From a candidate division Zixibacteria bacterium RBG-1 (GTDB taxonomy: Bacteria > Zixibacteria > MSB-5A5 > DSPP01 > RBG-1): a stretch of DNA of 64,000 nucleotides. The stretch is from positions 724,825 through 788,824 of the forward strand of contig AUYT01000001.1 of assembly GCA_000447245.1 (NCBI GenBank), read 5' to 3'. The position numbers and the translations under genes are program-made. The notes below the pieces were generated by a model. The model was given only the letters and a program-made list of their open reading frames with translations, did no database searches and was not told the origin of the DNA. Of this stretch, positions 1 through 8,116 are shown in pieces. Position 1 is the stretch's first letter; the number at the start of each line of letters is the position of its first letter.

Positions 1-785
1 ATCAGATTATCAAAAAAATAAAACCCAAAGAGATTTATCATTTGGCCGCCATAAGCTCAGTGGGGAAATCTTTTTCGGAACCGGTTTTTACGTTTAAAGT
101 AAATTTCGGAGGGACCCAGAATATTTTAGAAGCTGTAAGAAAAGAAAATTTGAAATCCAAAATTTTGATACCCAATTCGGCTGATATGTACGGAAGAGTT
201 TCTGCCCAAGCTTTACCCATAAAAGAAACTCATCCTTTAAAGCCCATCAGCCCTTATGCCATCAGTAAAACTTGTGCCGATGTTCTGGCCGAGCAGTATT
301 TTAAAATCTACGGCATTCCGGTAATCCGCACCCGCTCTTTTAATCATACCGGTCCTAGACAGGCCTTAGGTTTCGTAATCCCGGACTTTGCCAGTCAGGT
401 AGCTAAAATTGATTTAGACTTACAGAAGCCGGTTTTAAAAGTAGGAGATTTGAGAGCCAAAAGGGATATTTCCGATGTGCGGGATATAGTTTCAGGGTAC
501 TATTTATTAATGAAAAGGGGGAAACCGGGGGAAACCTATAACATCGGCTCCGGGAAAATTTACAGTTTAAAAAAAGTCTTGCAATATCTGGTTTCTTTGT
601 CCTCCCGTAAAATTAGAGTCGAGATTGACAAGACCCGCTTAAGAAAAATTGATATACCGGTGCTGCAAGCCGATATTACTAAAATAAAAAACGATACCGG
701 ATGGAAAGCTAAAACTCCTCTGGAAAAAACCTTGCAGGATACCTATAATTTCTGGAGCGAGTACTGGTTAGGTAATCAAAATTAA
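1..785 (+). CDS. GDP-4-dehydro-6-deoxy-D-mannose reductase-like SDR epimerase (5' truncated by window)
   Basis: The reading frame is open from the first bases, so the N-terminus with the NAD-binding Rossmann loop lies outside the window; about 260 residues are visible. The visible part opens with IYHLAA, a hallmark of extended short-chain dehydrogenases. Next come the catalytic Ser region (NSADMYG) and the YAISK motif (Tyr-x3-Lys). The segments FNHTGPRQ and AKRDISDVRDIV are typical of GDP-4-keto-6-deoxymannose reductases, which make GDP-rhamnose-type sugars in the cytosol. A related GDP-mannose 4,6-dehydratase is the main alternative. It lies 9 bp before a nucleotide-sugar dehydrogenase, consistent with the end of a surface-polysaccharide operon. 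Confidence 0.8.
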   Translation, partial: QIIKKIKPKEIYHLAAISSVGKSFSEPVFTFKVNFGGTQNILEAVRKENLKSKILIPNSADMYGRVSAQALPIKETHPLKPISPYAISKTCADVLAEQYFKIYGIPVIRTRSFNHTGPRQALGFVIPDFASQVAKIDLDLQKPVLKVGDLRAKRDISDVRDIVSGYYLLMKRGKPGETYNIGSGKIYSLKKVLQYLVSLSSRKIRVEIDKTRLRKIDIPVLQADITKIKNDTGWKAKTPLEKTLQDTYNFWSEYWLGNQN

Positions 786-794
786 AAAAATCGT

Positions 795-2120
795 ATGCCG
801 GACAAAAAAAGCGTAATTTCCAAGCTGGAAAAAAAGATTAAAGCCAAAGAAGCCATTGTAGGTGTGGTTGGTCTGGGTTACGTCGGTCTCCCTTTATCAG
901 TAGAATTCGCCAATTCCGGCTTTACCATCTTCGGTTTTGATGTAGATAAAAATAAAGTTGATACCATCAATGCCGGCAAATCAGACGTGGATGATGTTCC
1001 GGATGAGGAGATTAAAAAGTTGGTTTACCTCAAAAGAATCTGGGCCACCACCAATTTCAAATTTTTAAAAGAGGCCGACTGTGTTTCCATTTGTGTGCCC
1101 ACTCCCTTAAACAAAACCAAAGACCCGGATGTCTCCTATATCTTAAGCGCTGTCGGTCAAGTCAAAAAATATTTACGTCCCGGTCATCTGGTAATCTTAG
1201 AGTCCACCACCTATCCGGGCACCACAGAAGAGCTGATTTTACCCCTTTTGGAGGAAACCGGCCTAAAAGTGGGTAAGGATTTCTTTTTGGCTTTCTCGCC
1301 TGAAAGAACCGACCCGGGAAACCAGATTTATACCGTCAAAAATACCCCCAAAATCGTGGGTGGTGTAACCCCGGCCTGCACTAAATTAGCCAAATTATTT
1401 TTGGAGCAGACCATCCAACAGGTGTTAGCACTCTCTTCCACCAAAGCCGCAGAAATGGTGAAACTTTTGGAGAACACTTTCAGGTCGGTCAATATCGGTT
1501 TAGTCAACGAAGTGGCTTTGATGTGTGACCGCCTGCAATTAGATGTCTGGGAGATAATCGAAGCGGCTGCCACCAAACCATTCGGGTTTATGCCCTTTTA
1601 TCCGGGTCCGGGGTTAGGAGGCCACTGTATTCCGATTGACCCGCATTATTTGTCCTGGAAATTGAAATCTCTGAATTATTACGCCCGCTTTATCGAACTG
1701 GCCGGTGATATAAACTCGCATATGCCGGAATATGTGGTAGAAAGAGTGGTACGGGCTTTAAATGACCGAGAAAAAGCCATCAAAGGTTCCAAAATTTTGG
1801 TTTTGGGAGTTTCCTATAAAAGAGATATCAAAGATATCCGAGAATCTCCGGCTCTGGACGTGATACGGGTTTTGGAAGATAGAGGTGCCATTGTGACCTA
1901 TCAGGATCCCCATGTGCCTAAATTAGCTTTGGATGACCACCAAATTTCATCTGTCAGATTAACTGCAGCTTATCTGAAAAAAATGGACTGCGTGGTGATT
2001 GTGACCGACCATACAGCTTATGATTATCGCTGGCTGGTGAAAAACTCCTCTCTCGTGGTAGATACCCGCAATGCCACCCGGAATGTGAAAGAATATCGAG
2101 AGAAAATTGTCAAGCTTTGA
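795..2120 (+). CDS. UDP-N-acetyl-hexosamine 6-dehydrogenase (WbpA/WecC family)
   Basis: A 441-residue nucleotide-sugar dehydrogenase of normal length. The N-terminus has the NAD-binding loop VGLGYVGLP (about residues 23-31). The middle has the catalytic motif GGHCIPIDPHYL with the nucleophilic Cys near residue 278, and the C-terminal UDP-binding domain has VLGVSYKRDIKDIRESPA. The GGHCIPIDP form is typical of enzymes oxidising UDP-GlcNAc or UDP-ManNAc to the uronate rather than UDP-glucose; exact substrate is inference. It follows the sugar reductase by 9 bp and is probably co-transcribed with it for capsule or O-antigen precursors. Confidence 0.9.
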   Translation: MPDKKSVISKLEKKIKAKEAIVGVVGLGYVGLPLSVEFANSGFTIFGFDVDKNKVDTINAGKSDVDDVPDEEIKKLVYLKRIWATTNFKFLKEADCVSICVPTPLNKTKDPDVSYILSAVGQVKKYLRPGHLVILESTTYPGTTEELILPLLEETGLKVGKDFFLAFSPERTDPGNQIYTVKNTPKIVGGVTPACTKLAKLFLEQTIQQVLALSSTKAAEMVKLLENTFRSVNIGLVNEVALMCDRLQLDVWEIIEAAATKPFGFMPFYPGPGLGGHCIPIDPHYLSWKLKSLNYYARFIELAGDINSHMPEYVVERVVRALNDREKAIKGSKILVLGVSYKRDIKDIRESPALDVIRVLEDRGAIVTYQDPHVPKLALDDHQISSVRLTAAYLKKMDCVVIVTDHTAYDYRWLVKNSSLVVDTRNATRNVKEYREKIVKL

Positions 2121-2214
2121 GTTGCTCTAATTGGATAATTATTTTCTCCAAAATTTGCTAAATTACCTACCAATATTTGATATATTATTCACAACAGATT
2201 AAACAGATATTCTG

Positions 2215-2276
2215 GTCGGGTGCAGGGACCCGACTCCACCCTCCTCGGGTAGCTCTGGGTCCCCGAACCCAGAGCT
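2215..2276. repeat. Two-hairpin repeat, copy 1 (GTCGGGT / AGCTCTGGGT type)
   Basis: Two perfect inverted repeats follow one another: GTCGGGT (2215-2221) with ACCCGAC (2228-2234), and AGCTCTGGGT (2251-2260) with ACCCAGAGCT (2267-2276). The same two stems recur at 11453-11533, where extra sequence sits between them. It may also end transcription of the upstream dehydrogenase, but no T-run follows. Confidence 0.85.
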
Positions 2277-2288
2277 AGTCAAATAAAT

Positions 2289-3149
2289 GTGAAAAAGTTA
2301 AAACTTTCCTCATACGCCAAAATCAATTTAGGTTTATGGGTTATAAATAAAAGGAAAGACGGATACCATAATATTTTTTCTATAATCCAAGCTATAGATT
2401 TAGCTGACCAGATTCAGCTAGAAAAAATTCCTGCCGGAATCATCCTGAAATCCGACTCCCCGAAGGTTCCCCGTAACGCAAGAAATTTAGCTTTCAAAGC
2501 CGCCAAGATTTTTTTAGCCGGAACCAAAGTTAAATCAGGAGTAAAAATCTTTATCCGAAAAAAAATTCCCATTGAAGCCGGTTTAGGGGGAGGTTCGTCT
2601 AACGCCGCTTTTGTCTTAAAAGGTCTGAACAGACTATTCGGCACAAAAATCTCCACAAGGAAATTATCTAAGTGGAGTGAAAAAATCGGCTCGGACGTCC
2701 CTTTTTTCTTTAGCTCCGGGACAGCTTTTGTCAGGGGGAGAGGGGAGAAAGTCAAATCCGTGGCGCTTCCTTTAGATTACTGGATTATCTTAGTCAAACC
2801 TCCTTTTTCGGTCTCCAGCCGATGGGCTTACTCCAATTTTAAATTTGACTTGACAAAAACAACTGTGTTGCGTAATTTCAGTTCTCAAAGAAACCCAAAC
2901 AATTTTGGGGAGATGCTGAATCTCTGTAAAAATGATCTGGAGACCACGGTTTCTAAAAAGTTTCCAATTATAAAACAAATCAAAAAGCAAATGTTAAAAC
3001 ATGGGGCTATGCTTTCAGCTATGTCTGGCAGCGGTCCTGTGGTTTTCGGTATTTTTAAAGATAAACTTCAAGCCCGGGAGGTGATGAAAAAATTCAAGAA
3101 GAGGCAGTACGCAGTATTTATCGCCAGACCCGTTAATTGGCCCCGATAA
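2289..3149 (+). CDS. ispE: 4-diphosphocytidyl-2-C-methyl-D-erythritol kinase
   Basis: A 286-residue GHMP kinase with a GTG start. It phosphorylates the 2-hydroxyl of CDP-methylerythritol in the MEP isoprenoid pathway. Visible motifs are the N-terminal YAKINLGLWV, the ATP-binding glycine loop PIEAGLGGGSSNAA (about residues 97-110) and the C-terminal MSGSGPVVFG loop. Length matches the family. It is followed at 3259 by spoVG; ispE-spoVG-(glmU)-prs is a recurrent bacterial gene order, so prs at 8117 was probably once much closer. Confidence 0.96.
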   Translation: MKKLKLSSYAKINLGLWVINKRKDGYHNIFSIIQAIDLADQIQLEKIPAGIILKSDSPKVPRNARNLAFKAAKIFLAGTKVKSGVKIFIRKKIPIEAGLGGGSSNAAFVLKGLNRLFGTKISTRKLSKWSEKIGSDVPFFFSSGTAFVRGRGEKVKSVALPLDYWIILVKPPFSVSSRWAYSNFKFDLTKTTVLRNFSSQRNPNNFGEMLNLCKNDLETTVSKKFPIIKQIKKQMLKHGAMLSAMSGSGPVVFGIFKDKLQAREVMKKFKKRQYAVFIARPVNWPR

Positions 3150-3258
3150 ATCGGGGTGGGGTCGGTGAACTCTCTTGGAGGGAGGGTAAAGAAAAAGCCA
3201 GACCGCCAGTAGGCGGCTCAGACAAGTTTTAAGTCTGATAAGAGGGAGGTTGACAAGG

Positions 3259-3522
3259 ATGCAAGTCACAGAAGTCCGCATTACGCTTAGGGATGAGCCG
3301 AAGTTGAAGGCCTTCGCCAATATCACTTTCGACGATTCCTTCGTGATTCGCGGACTGAAAATAATCAACGGACAGAAGGGATTTTTCGTCTCCATGCCCA
3401 GCCGGAAGAGGATCGACGGGAGTTTTCAGGATATTGTCCATCCGGTTTCAGTGGATTTGCGTAAGCATATTGAGGATAAGGTGCTGGAGGCATTCGATAG
3501 GAAGATGAAGGAGATTATTTAG
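3259..3522 (+). CDS. spoVG: SpoVG family RNA/DNA-binding regulator
   Basis: An 87-residue protein beginning MQVTEVRI, the usual SpoVG N-terminus, followed by KAFANITFDDSFVIRGLKI and VSMPSRKR, all diagnostic of the family. An upstream in-frame TTG at 3250 exists, but the ATG at 3259 lies about 9 bases after a GGGAGG ribosome-binding site and gives the family start. SpoVG proteins bind nucleic acids and act as pleiotropic regulators; the target here is unknown. It lies 109 bp after ispE in the classical order. Confidence 0.95.
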   Translation: MQVTEVRITLRDEPKLKAFANITFDDSFVIRGLKIINGQKGFFVSMPSRKRIDGSFQDIVHPVSVDLRKHIEDKVLEAFDRKMKEII

Positions 3523-3587
3523 GACCTGGTTGGCTAAAGTTTGTCAAACTTTTCCACCAAAAGCGGATTCGACTTTGTCGAAGATTT

Positions 3588-3660
3588 TGGGGCGTAGCCA
3601 AGTTGGTAAGGCACAAGACTTTGGATCTTGCATACCTAGGTTCGAATCCTAGCGCCCCAG
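3588..3660 (+). tRNA. tRNA-Gln (TTG)
   Basis: Acceptor TGGGGCG (3588-3594) pairs with CGCCCCA (3653-3659), discriminator G. Anticodon arm CAAGA-CTTTGGA-TCTTG gives anticodon TTG. T-loop GGTTCGAATCC is standard. CCA is not encoded. Directly downstream begins a TTAAAATCAGGGATTA repeat shared with the flank of tRNA-His. Confidence 0.96.
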
Positions 3661-3661
3661 C

Positions 3662-3699
3662 TTAAAATCAGGGATTAGGGATTGAGGATTAGGGATTTG
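3662..3699. repeat. GGGATTA-rich repeat next to tRNA-Gln
   Basis: Tandem GGGATTAGGGATTGAGGATTAGGGATT. Its first 16 bases, TTAAAATCAGGGATTA, occur in reverse complement at 61815-61830, immediately before tRNA-His, where the family brackets a four-helix-bundle gene. Here no such gene follows, so this may be a solo or emptied copy. Confidence 0.75.
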
Positions 3700-3715
3700 A
3701 ACAAAATTTGGTAGC

Positions 3716-3769
3716 CGCAGGCTTGAGCCTGCGCTTGATTTTTTAATTGTAGCGGCGGGATTTATCCCG
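3716..3769. repeat. Degenerate double-hairpin element with TGTAGCGG arm
   Basis: First stem CGCAGGCT (3716-3723) / AGCCTGCG (3726-3733). Then the arm TGTAGCGG (3748-3755) and a stem CGGGAT (3756-3761) / ATCCCG (3764-3769). The TGTAGCGG arm is identical to the left arm of the complete element at 9934-9992; the right arm is not recognisable here. Confidence 0.6.
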
Positions 3770-3804
3770 AGTTTCGTCGAGGGGTTTATCCCATTCTTAG
3801 ATAG

Positions 3805-4080
3805 ATGAATAATAAAAAATCTTCATGGTTTGTGTATATGGTTCGCTGTAATGACGGCTCTATTTATACCGGTATTTCTAATGATGTTGTGGATAGAATT
3901 AAAGCGCATAATTCCGGTGAGGGAGCGAAATATACTGCCAGCAGAAGTCCGGTCACTCTGATTTTTCAAGAGAAGCATCCGCATAAGTCTTCGGCTTTTA
4001 AAAGGGAGATTCAGATTAAGAGGTGGAGCAAGGGGAGGAAAGAGGGGTTATCTAAGCTTGGTTCACAGAGCTCTTCATAG
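3805..4080 (+). CDS. GIY-YIG nuclease family protein (UPF0213/YhbQ type)
   Basis: A 91-residue single-domain protein. Visible are VYMVRCNDGSIYTGIS (GIY-YIG core), the Arg in DRIKAHN, and the conserved end KREIQIKRWSKGRKEGL typical of the UPF0213 group. These are small putative nucleases whose cellular role is not settled; some act on DNA intermediates. The gene sits after tRNA-Gln and a repeat in the segment separating spoVG from prs, so it is probably an insertion into the ancestral operon. Confidence 0.88.
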   Translation: MNNKKSSWFVYMVRCNDGSIYTGISNDVVDRIKAHNSGEGAKYTASRSPVTLIFQEKHPHKSSAFKREIQIKRWSKGRKEGLSKLGSQSSS

Positions 4081-4140
4081 CGGGACTTGTCCCGAGCAGG
4101 GCCGAGGGAAAAACTTTTACATTCAAATTAGAGCATTACT

Positions 4141-4329
4141 GTGCCCAAAATAAGAAAAATTATTAGAGACATCTTTGGCACTTTGATAGCTTTAATGATA
4201 ATTTCTTGGTTGGCTAACTTGGTTTATAAAGCTTTTACTCACGCTCTTTCTTTGGAGTATTTTCTTGCAACTCTTGTTGCTATTATAATTGGTTCGTTTA
4301 TTATTTGGGCTCTTGTAAAATTCTTATAA
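4141..4329 (+). CDS. Small two-segment membrane protein, function unknown
   Basis: A 62-residue ORF starting GTG. It has a basic N-terminus (PKIRKIIRD), then two hydrophobic stretches (about residues 13-32 and 40-60), so a hairpin inner-membrane protein is predicted. I recognise no family. The next small gene has the same size and layout, and both precede a P-loop ATPase. Moderate confidence that it is translated, because no strong ribosome-binding site precedes it. Confidence 0.5.
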   Translation: MPKIRKIIRDIFGTLIALMIISWLANLVYKAFTHALSLEYFLATLVAIIIGSFIIWALVKFL

Positions 4330-4426
4330 GACAAATTAAAGCACTAACAAATATTAGGTAGTGACTTAATTTTGCATTTTAAAGTCCCTATCCTTAGGTT
4401 ACCTTACTTACAAAATAGGAGGACTA

Positions 4427-4627
4427 ATGAAAATTGAGAGGTTTTCAAAAGGTTTCAAATCAATTTTGTCTTGGATAATATTCTTAATCACTTTTTACAT
4501 AATGACAGAGGTGATAAACTATTGGTGGGGAAGCTGGCGTTGGTGGTATTGGGAGAGTATTATTCCAATCTTAGCTCTCCCACTTGGGAGCTTGATTCTT
4601 ATTTATATCCTAAAAAAAATGCTTTGA
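4427..4627 (+). CDS. Small two-segment membrane protein, function unknown
   Basis: A 66-residue ORF beginning ATG seven bases after a strong AGGAGG site. Two hydrophobic stretches (about residues 13-30 and 44-62) flank a Trp/Tyr-rich loop (NYWWGSWRWWYWES), which suggests a membrane hairpin with an interfacial aromatic patch. No family recognised. It shares size and topology with the preceding gene and lies 122 bp before the ATPase gene at 4750; a functional link with that ATPase is conceivable but unproven. Confidence 0.6.
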   Translation: MKIERFSKGFKSILSWIIFLITFYIMTEVINYWWGSWRWWYWESIIPILALPLGSLILIYILKKML

Positions 4628-4749
4628 AATTAAGACACTACCTGCTTTTGCTTTTTATTTGGTTTTTTTGTAATTTAGGGGCTTGGAATAAACCAAGCCG
4701 GGCTGTGCATGATTGATCAAAGGAATTAATTTTAACTGCGATAAAAAGT

Positions 4750-6315
4750 ATGAATAACAATATCATTTATCCGATTCAGCCAGCCGATTATGATTTTCTC
4801 CTAAACCAATTCAGTATGGGTTCATCAATAGCTGAGAACGATCCGTTGCTTGAAACTGCACAGATAAAGACCCAAGAATTTTGGGATTTATGGTATGACA
4901 GAATTGACTTAGTAAGGGGTATAAAAGGTGCAGGGAAGACGGCTTTATTTAGATTGTTCTATTTCATTCGAAAAATGCTTTTTGAAAAACAAAAGGTTTT
5001 CATTATTCAAGGCGTGGAGCCTAGCGGAGACCCAGTTTTTAAATATTATAAAAATGAATTTGAAAAATTCGATGAAATTGAATTCCAAAATTTTTGGAGA
5101 ATTTATTTTGTTTTTTTAATACACGATAATTTTTTAACTAATCCAGAATTTGAAGATAGATTGAAAAATCACAAAACCTTATTAGATGATTTTGCAGAGG
5201 AATGTGACAAAGTGGGAATACCAACAATTCAAAAACAGAAAAGTTTTAAAGATAGAGTTGATGCGGTAGTAAATTTTTTGAATTCTATAAGGTCAATAGA
5301 GCCAAAAGTTTCAGTGACAACTGATCCCACTAATCCACAAGTAACTTATACATCTTCCATTAAAGTATCCATTGAAAAGAAAGAAGAAGAGAAAACGCCA
5401 ATCTTTGTAAACAATATCAGAGACATTTTAATAAGTTTGCTTGAAAAGCTTGATATTAAAATTTGGATTCTGTTAGACAGATTGGATGAAGTATTCTTAA
5501 GAAGAACACAAACAGAAATTAATGGACTTAAAAGTTTATTAAAATCTGCATATAGTTTTTCTAATTCTCGAATCAGAATAAAAGTCTTCTTAAGAGAAGA
5601 TATTATTGAATCTATGATACATAATAAAGACGGATTCACAGGTTTGACTCATGTAACCGACAGGTCTTCTCAGGCGATAAATTGGCAGAAGAATCAGATT
5701 CTTTATCTTATAGTGAAAAGAATATTTTCGGATAATTCGTTGGCGGCTTTCTTTAAAATTGATATTGCAAAAATCGATAACGACCAAAGTTATAGAGAAG
5801 AAAGCTTTTATAAAATTTTTCCTGAACAAATTCAAAAGGGCAAAAATCAACCGAAAACTTTTGAATGGATTTATAATCGCTGTTTAGATGGGAATAATAA
5901 TATTACTCCTCGAGATGTTATTGATTTATTGGAGTATGTCAAACAAAAACAACTCAAGTTGTTTAAATCTAACCCTACACCACAGAATATTTTCTTTTCT
6001 CCAACTTCCATTACTCAGGCACTAGAAGAACTCTCAAAGAAGAAGAAAGAGACTTATTTACAAGCTGAATTTCCTCATTTTTGGCCGGACATAAAATTGT
6101 TCGAGCATGGGAAAGCCGAACATAATGATAAATCTCTCGAAAAACTTCTAGGCTCTGAGTGGAAAAAGAAAATTGAAGATTTTGATAATATTGGTTTTAT
6201 TAAATATTTTCCTAGCTCTGGTTCTTACAAAATTCCAATCATTTGGCGAGCTGGACTAAATATTAAGCAAAGGAAGGCATTTTCTATAGATAGTAAGCAG
6301 AAAAATTATTATTGA
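4750..6315 (+). CDS. P-loop ATPase, Sll1717-like family
   Basis: A 521-residue protein. The segment ENDPLLETA near residue 26 and the Walker A loop GIKGAGKTALF (about residues 57-67) match the Sll1717-type P-loop ATPases. A Walker B-like strand, IWILLDRLDEVF, lies near residue 240 and is followed by a basic sensor-like region. There are no membrane segments. The gene is more AT-rich than ispE or prs, consistent with acquisition. The family has no settled function, though such stand-alone ATPases often occur in defence-type accessory regions. It follows two tiny membrane proteins in a block that splits spoVG from prs. Confidence 0.8.
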   Translation: MNNNIIYPIQPADYDFLLNQFSMGSSIAENDPLLETAQIKTQEFWDLWYDRIDLVRGIKGAGKTALFRLFYFIRKMLFEKQKVFIIQGVEPSGDPVFKYYKNEFEKFDEIEFQNFWRIYFVFLIHDNFLTNPEFEDRLKNHKTLLDDFAEECDKVGIPTIQKQKSFKDRVDAVVNFLNSIRSIEPKVSVTTDPTNPQVTYTSSIKVSIEKKEEEKTPIFVNNIRDILISLLEKLDIKIWILLDRLDEVFLRRTQTEINGLKSLLKSAYSFSNSRIRIKVFLREDIIESMIHNKDGFTGLTHVTDRSSQAINWQKNQILYLIVKRIFSDNSLAAFFKIDIAKIDNDQSYREESFYKIFPEQIQKGKNQPKTFEWIYNRCLDGNNNITPRDVIDLLEYVKQKQLKLFKSNPTPQNIFFSPTSITQALEELSKKKKETYLQAEFPHFWPDIKLFEHGKAEHNDKSLEKLLGSEWKKKIEDFDNIGFIKYFPSSGSYKIPIIWRAGLNIKQRKAFSIDSKQKNYY

Positions 6316-6322
6316 CGATAAG

Positions 6323-6412
6323 ATTTGACTTTTCCAAAATTTCCCCTAAATTCTAATCCTAAATATTAAACTATGCCCAATAAACTAAAACTCTTCACCG
6401 GCAACTCCAACC
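6323..6412 (+). pseudogene. Duplicated promoter and 5' fragment of prs
   Basis: Bases 6323-6360 are identical to 8065-8102, and bases 6373-6412 are identical to the first 40 bases of prs (8117-8156); about 12-14 differing bases lie between the two blocks. The fragment starts ATG, encodes [13 protein letters not shown] and diverges at once, ending in TGA after 22 codons (6439-6441). It is therefore a duplicated prs upstream region plus 13 codons, left on the far side of the inserted secreted-protein gene. Confidence 0.93.
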
Positions 6413-6501
6413 CGTCGCATCGGTGGCGAGAAATAGTATGAGAGGGAGATTAGGGGAAAAATTTTAAGTTTAGTAAACCAAAGACAGAAAGGGGGTTCAA
6501 A

Positions 6502-7953
6502 ATGAAAAAATACATCTTTTTGTCATTAGGGCTGATAGTTCTCTTACCAGGATTAGTTTTTGGCCAGAAAAAGGGTTCCACAAAAGTCATCCAAAAAAAA
6601 TCGCCGGGGGTTCAGACATCAGTTATACAAACTACTCTAAAGGGGGAAGTAATCACCTCTGATACCCTTAACCTGCCAGATACCGTTTATGCGGGGATGC
6701 CGTTTACCGGCAGTATGAAGGTTGCGGAGGCCACCAAAGTCGGATGGGTTGAGGTAGAAGGGGAAAAATACCCTGCCAAGAACGGCTTGCTACAGGTGGC
6801 CGGCATAGTAGGCGGCACCGGAGCTCTGGTCGTCAGATTTTTGGACGAGGATGGCAAGAATATTGGCACTACCAAGGTAACCGTGGTTAAGCCGCCTGAC
6901 GACTTTCCCACTAATTGTCCGGAAATTGTACAAGCCGGGACGAATGTCAACATTTGGGATAAAGGAATAGATGGAGTAGGGAACAACACTCTGGCGCAAA
7001 TCGGCAGGGGTAGCACGCTTCCGATTGTTGCCGAAATTCCCGGAAGGTCCATTGTAGGAATTCCCGAAGATTTGAAAACCGGCAAACAACCTTTTCATTT
7101 TAAAGATGCTGGCATAGATACCACCAGTTCGATTACCTCAATTCGTGTAGAAATAAAGGGGCCGGAACAATTGCGAACAAATCAGAAGGCCGACTTTGTT
7201 CTTCATGTAACCGGTTTGGAAGAATGGAATTTCAAAGAAAAACCACTGGGCGTTGACATCCGGTCGGAGGGAGGCGTCAAAGTAGGGGAAAGGGGGGAGA
7301 TTTCCCGTCTGATCGAGGGGGTCAACCAGTCGGAGATCTGTGACATCCCCTTTGAGGGAAGGGCTACTCATTCGGGTGGCTTTGAAATCACGGCCAACGT
7401 TGCGCTGGTCGGGATGTTTGACGACTCACCCTGTTGCGTGATAAAGAAAATAGAGATTAAATCCGGCGGCACCACCAAAGGAATCGAAACCACAAAGGAC
7501 CTGCTTGAAAAAGCCAAGGATCTATTGGAGGAAGCGATTGAGGATTCCAAAATCGCAGAAGTCGGGGGTGCTTACATCTCCGCTTTCGAAGCGGTTTTCA
7601 AACTAACATCTCCCTGGGACCTCTACGTAACCTTGGAGAAGGGGAAATGGGTCAAGTGCAATTACTTGGATGATGTTTATAATTTCTGGTGGAGGGGCGG
7701 GGTAAAAGATTGGTGCTGCAAGGGGGAGGAAATCGAGTGTCGCATAATCCCACGAGACAAGAGCGGTAAAAAGGTCGGCATGCCGGGTGGAGTGGGAGGC
7801 TCTGAGAATGAAGCGTGGCCGCCCAAAATCGGAGCCAATGTAGAATGGTGGGATACTGTGGGGAAGCAGGCGCTCGGAAGGGCTTTGGAGAATATTTTGA
7901 AAAAATGTGAGTGCGACGATGGGACTAAAGAGGTTTGGCCAGAATCGGAATAG
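6502..7953 (+). CDS. Secreted protein of unknown function, Cys-rich C-terminus
   Basis: A 483-residue protein with a clear signal peptide (basic MKKY, hydrophobic core, likely cleavage after VFGQ near residue 22). The body is Gly/Val-rich with beta-strand character and resembles extracellular Ig-like repeats, but no named domain is recognised. The C-terminal third has a helical stretch (KDLLEKAKDLLEEAIED) and many Cys (DWCCKGEEIEC, KKCECDD), suggesting disulphides. Start ATG has a GGGGG-type site upstream. The gene is bracketed by a direct repeat of the prs promoter/start (6323-6412 and 8065-8156), so this block appears inserted. Confidence 0.75.
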   Translation: MKKYIFLSLGLIVLLPGLVFGQKKGSTKVIQKKSPGVQTSVIQTTLKGEVITSDTLNLPDTVYAGMPFTGSMKVAEATKVGWVEVEGEKYPAKNGLLQVAGIVGGTGALVVRFLDEDGKNIGTTKVTVVKPPDDFPTNCPEIVQAGTNVNIWDKGIDGVGNNTLAQIGRGSTLPIVAEIPGRSIVGIPEDLKTGKQPFHFKDAGIDTTSSITSIRVEIKGPEQLRTNQKADFVLHVTGLEEWNFKEKPLGVDIRSEGGVKVGERGEISRLIEGVNQSEICDIPFEGRATHSGGFEITANVALVGMFDDSPCCVIKKIEIKSGGTTKGIETTKDLLEKAKDLLEEAIEDSKIAEVGGAYISAFEAVFKLTSPWDLYVTLEKGKWVKCNYLDDVYNFWWRGGVKDWCCKGEEIECRIIPRDKSGKKVGMPGGVGGSENEAWPPKIGANVEWWDTVGKQALGRALENILKKCECDDGTKEVWPESE

Positions 7954-7990
7954 CCCGTCCTACAGGAGGAAAGGATTATCAAGAACCAAA

Positions 7991-8015
7991 AAGCCCCGCT
8001 ACAAAGGCGGGGCTT
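7991..8015 (+). terminator. Hairpin after the secreted-protein gene
   Basis: AAGCCCCGC (7991-7999) pairs with GCGGGGCTT (8007-8015), 7-base loop. It lies 37 bp past the stop codon. The following tract is not T-rich, so termination may be weak. Confidence 0.65.
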
Positions 8016-8116
8016 CTGATTTAGAAAATGGATTGATATTGCCCCCTTTTTTTCTTGACAATCAATTTGACTTTTCCAAAATTTCCCCTAAATTCTAATC
8101 CTGATATAAATTAAAA

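Noticed and set aside
4471-4716. 81-codon ORF overlapping the small membrane gene at 4427
   Set aside because: Same strand but other frame, no ribosome-binding site, and the 4427 frame has a strong AGGAGG and membrane-protein character.
7138-7550. Minus-strand ORFs within the secreted-protein gene
   Set aside because: Antisense shadows with no recognised protein features; the plus-strand frame has a signal peptide and full length.
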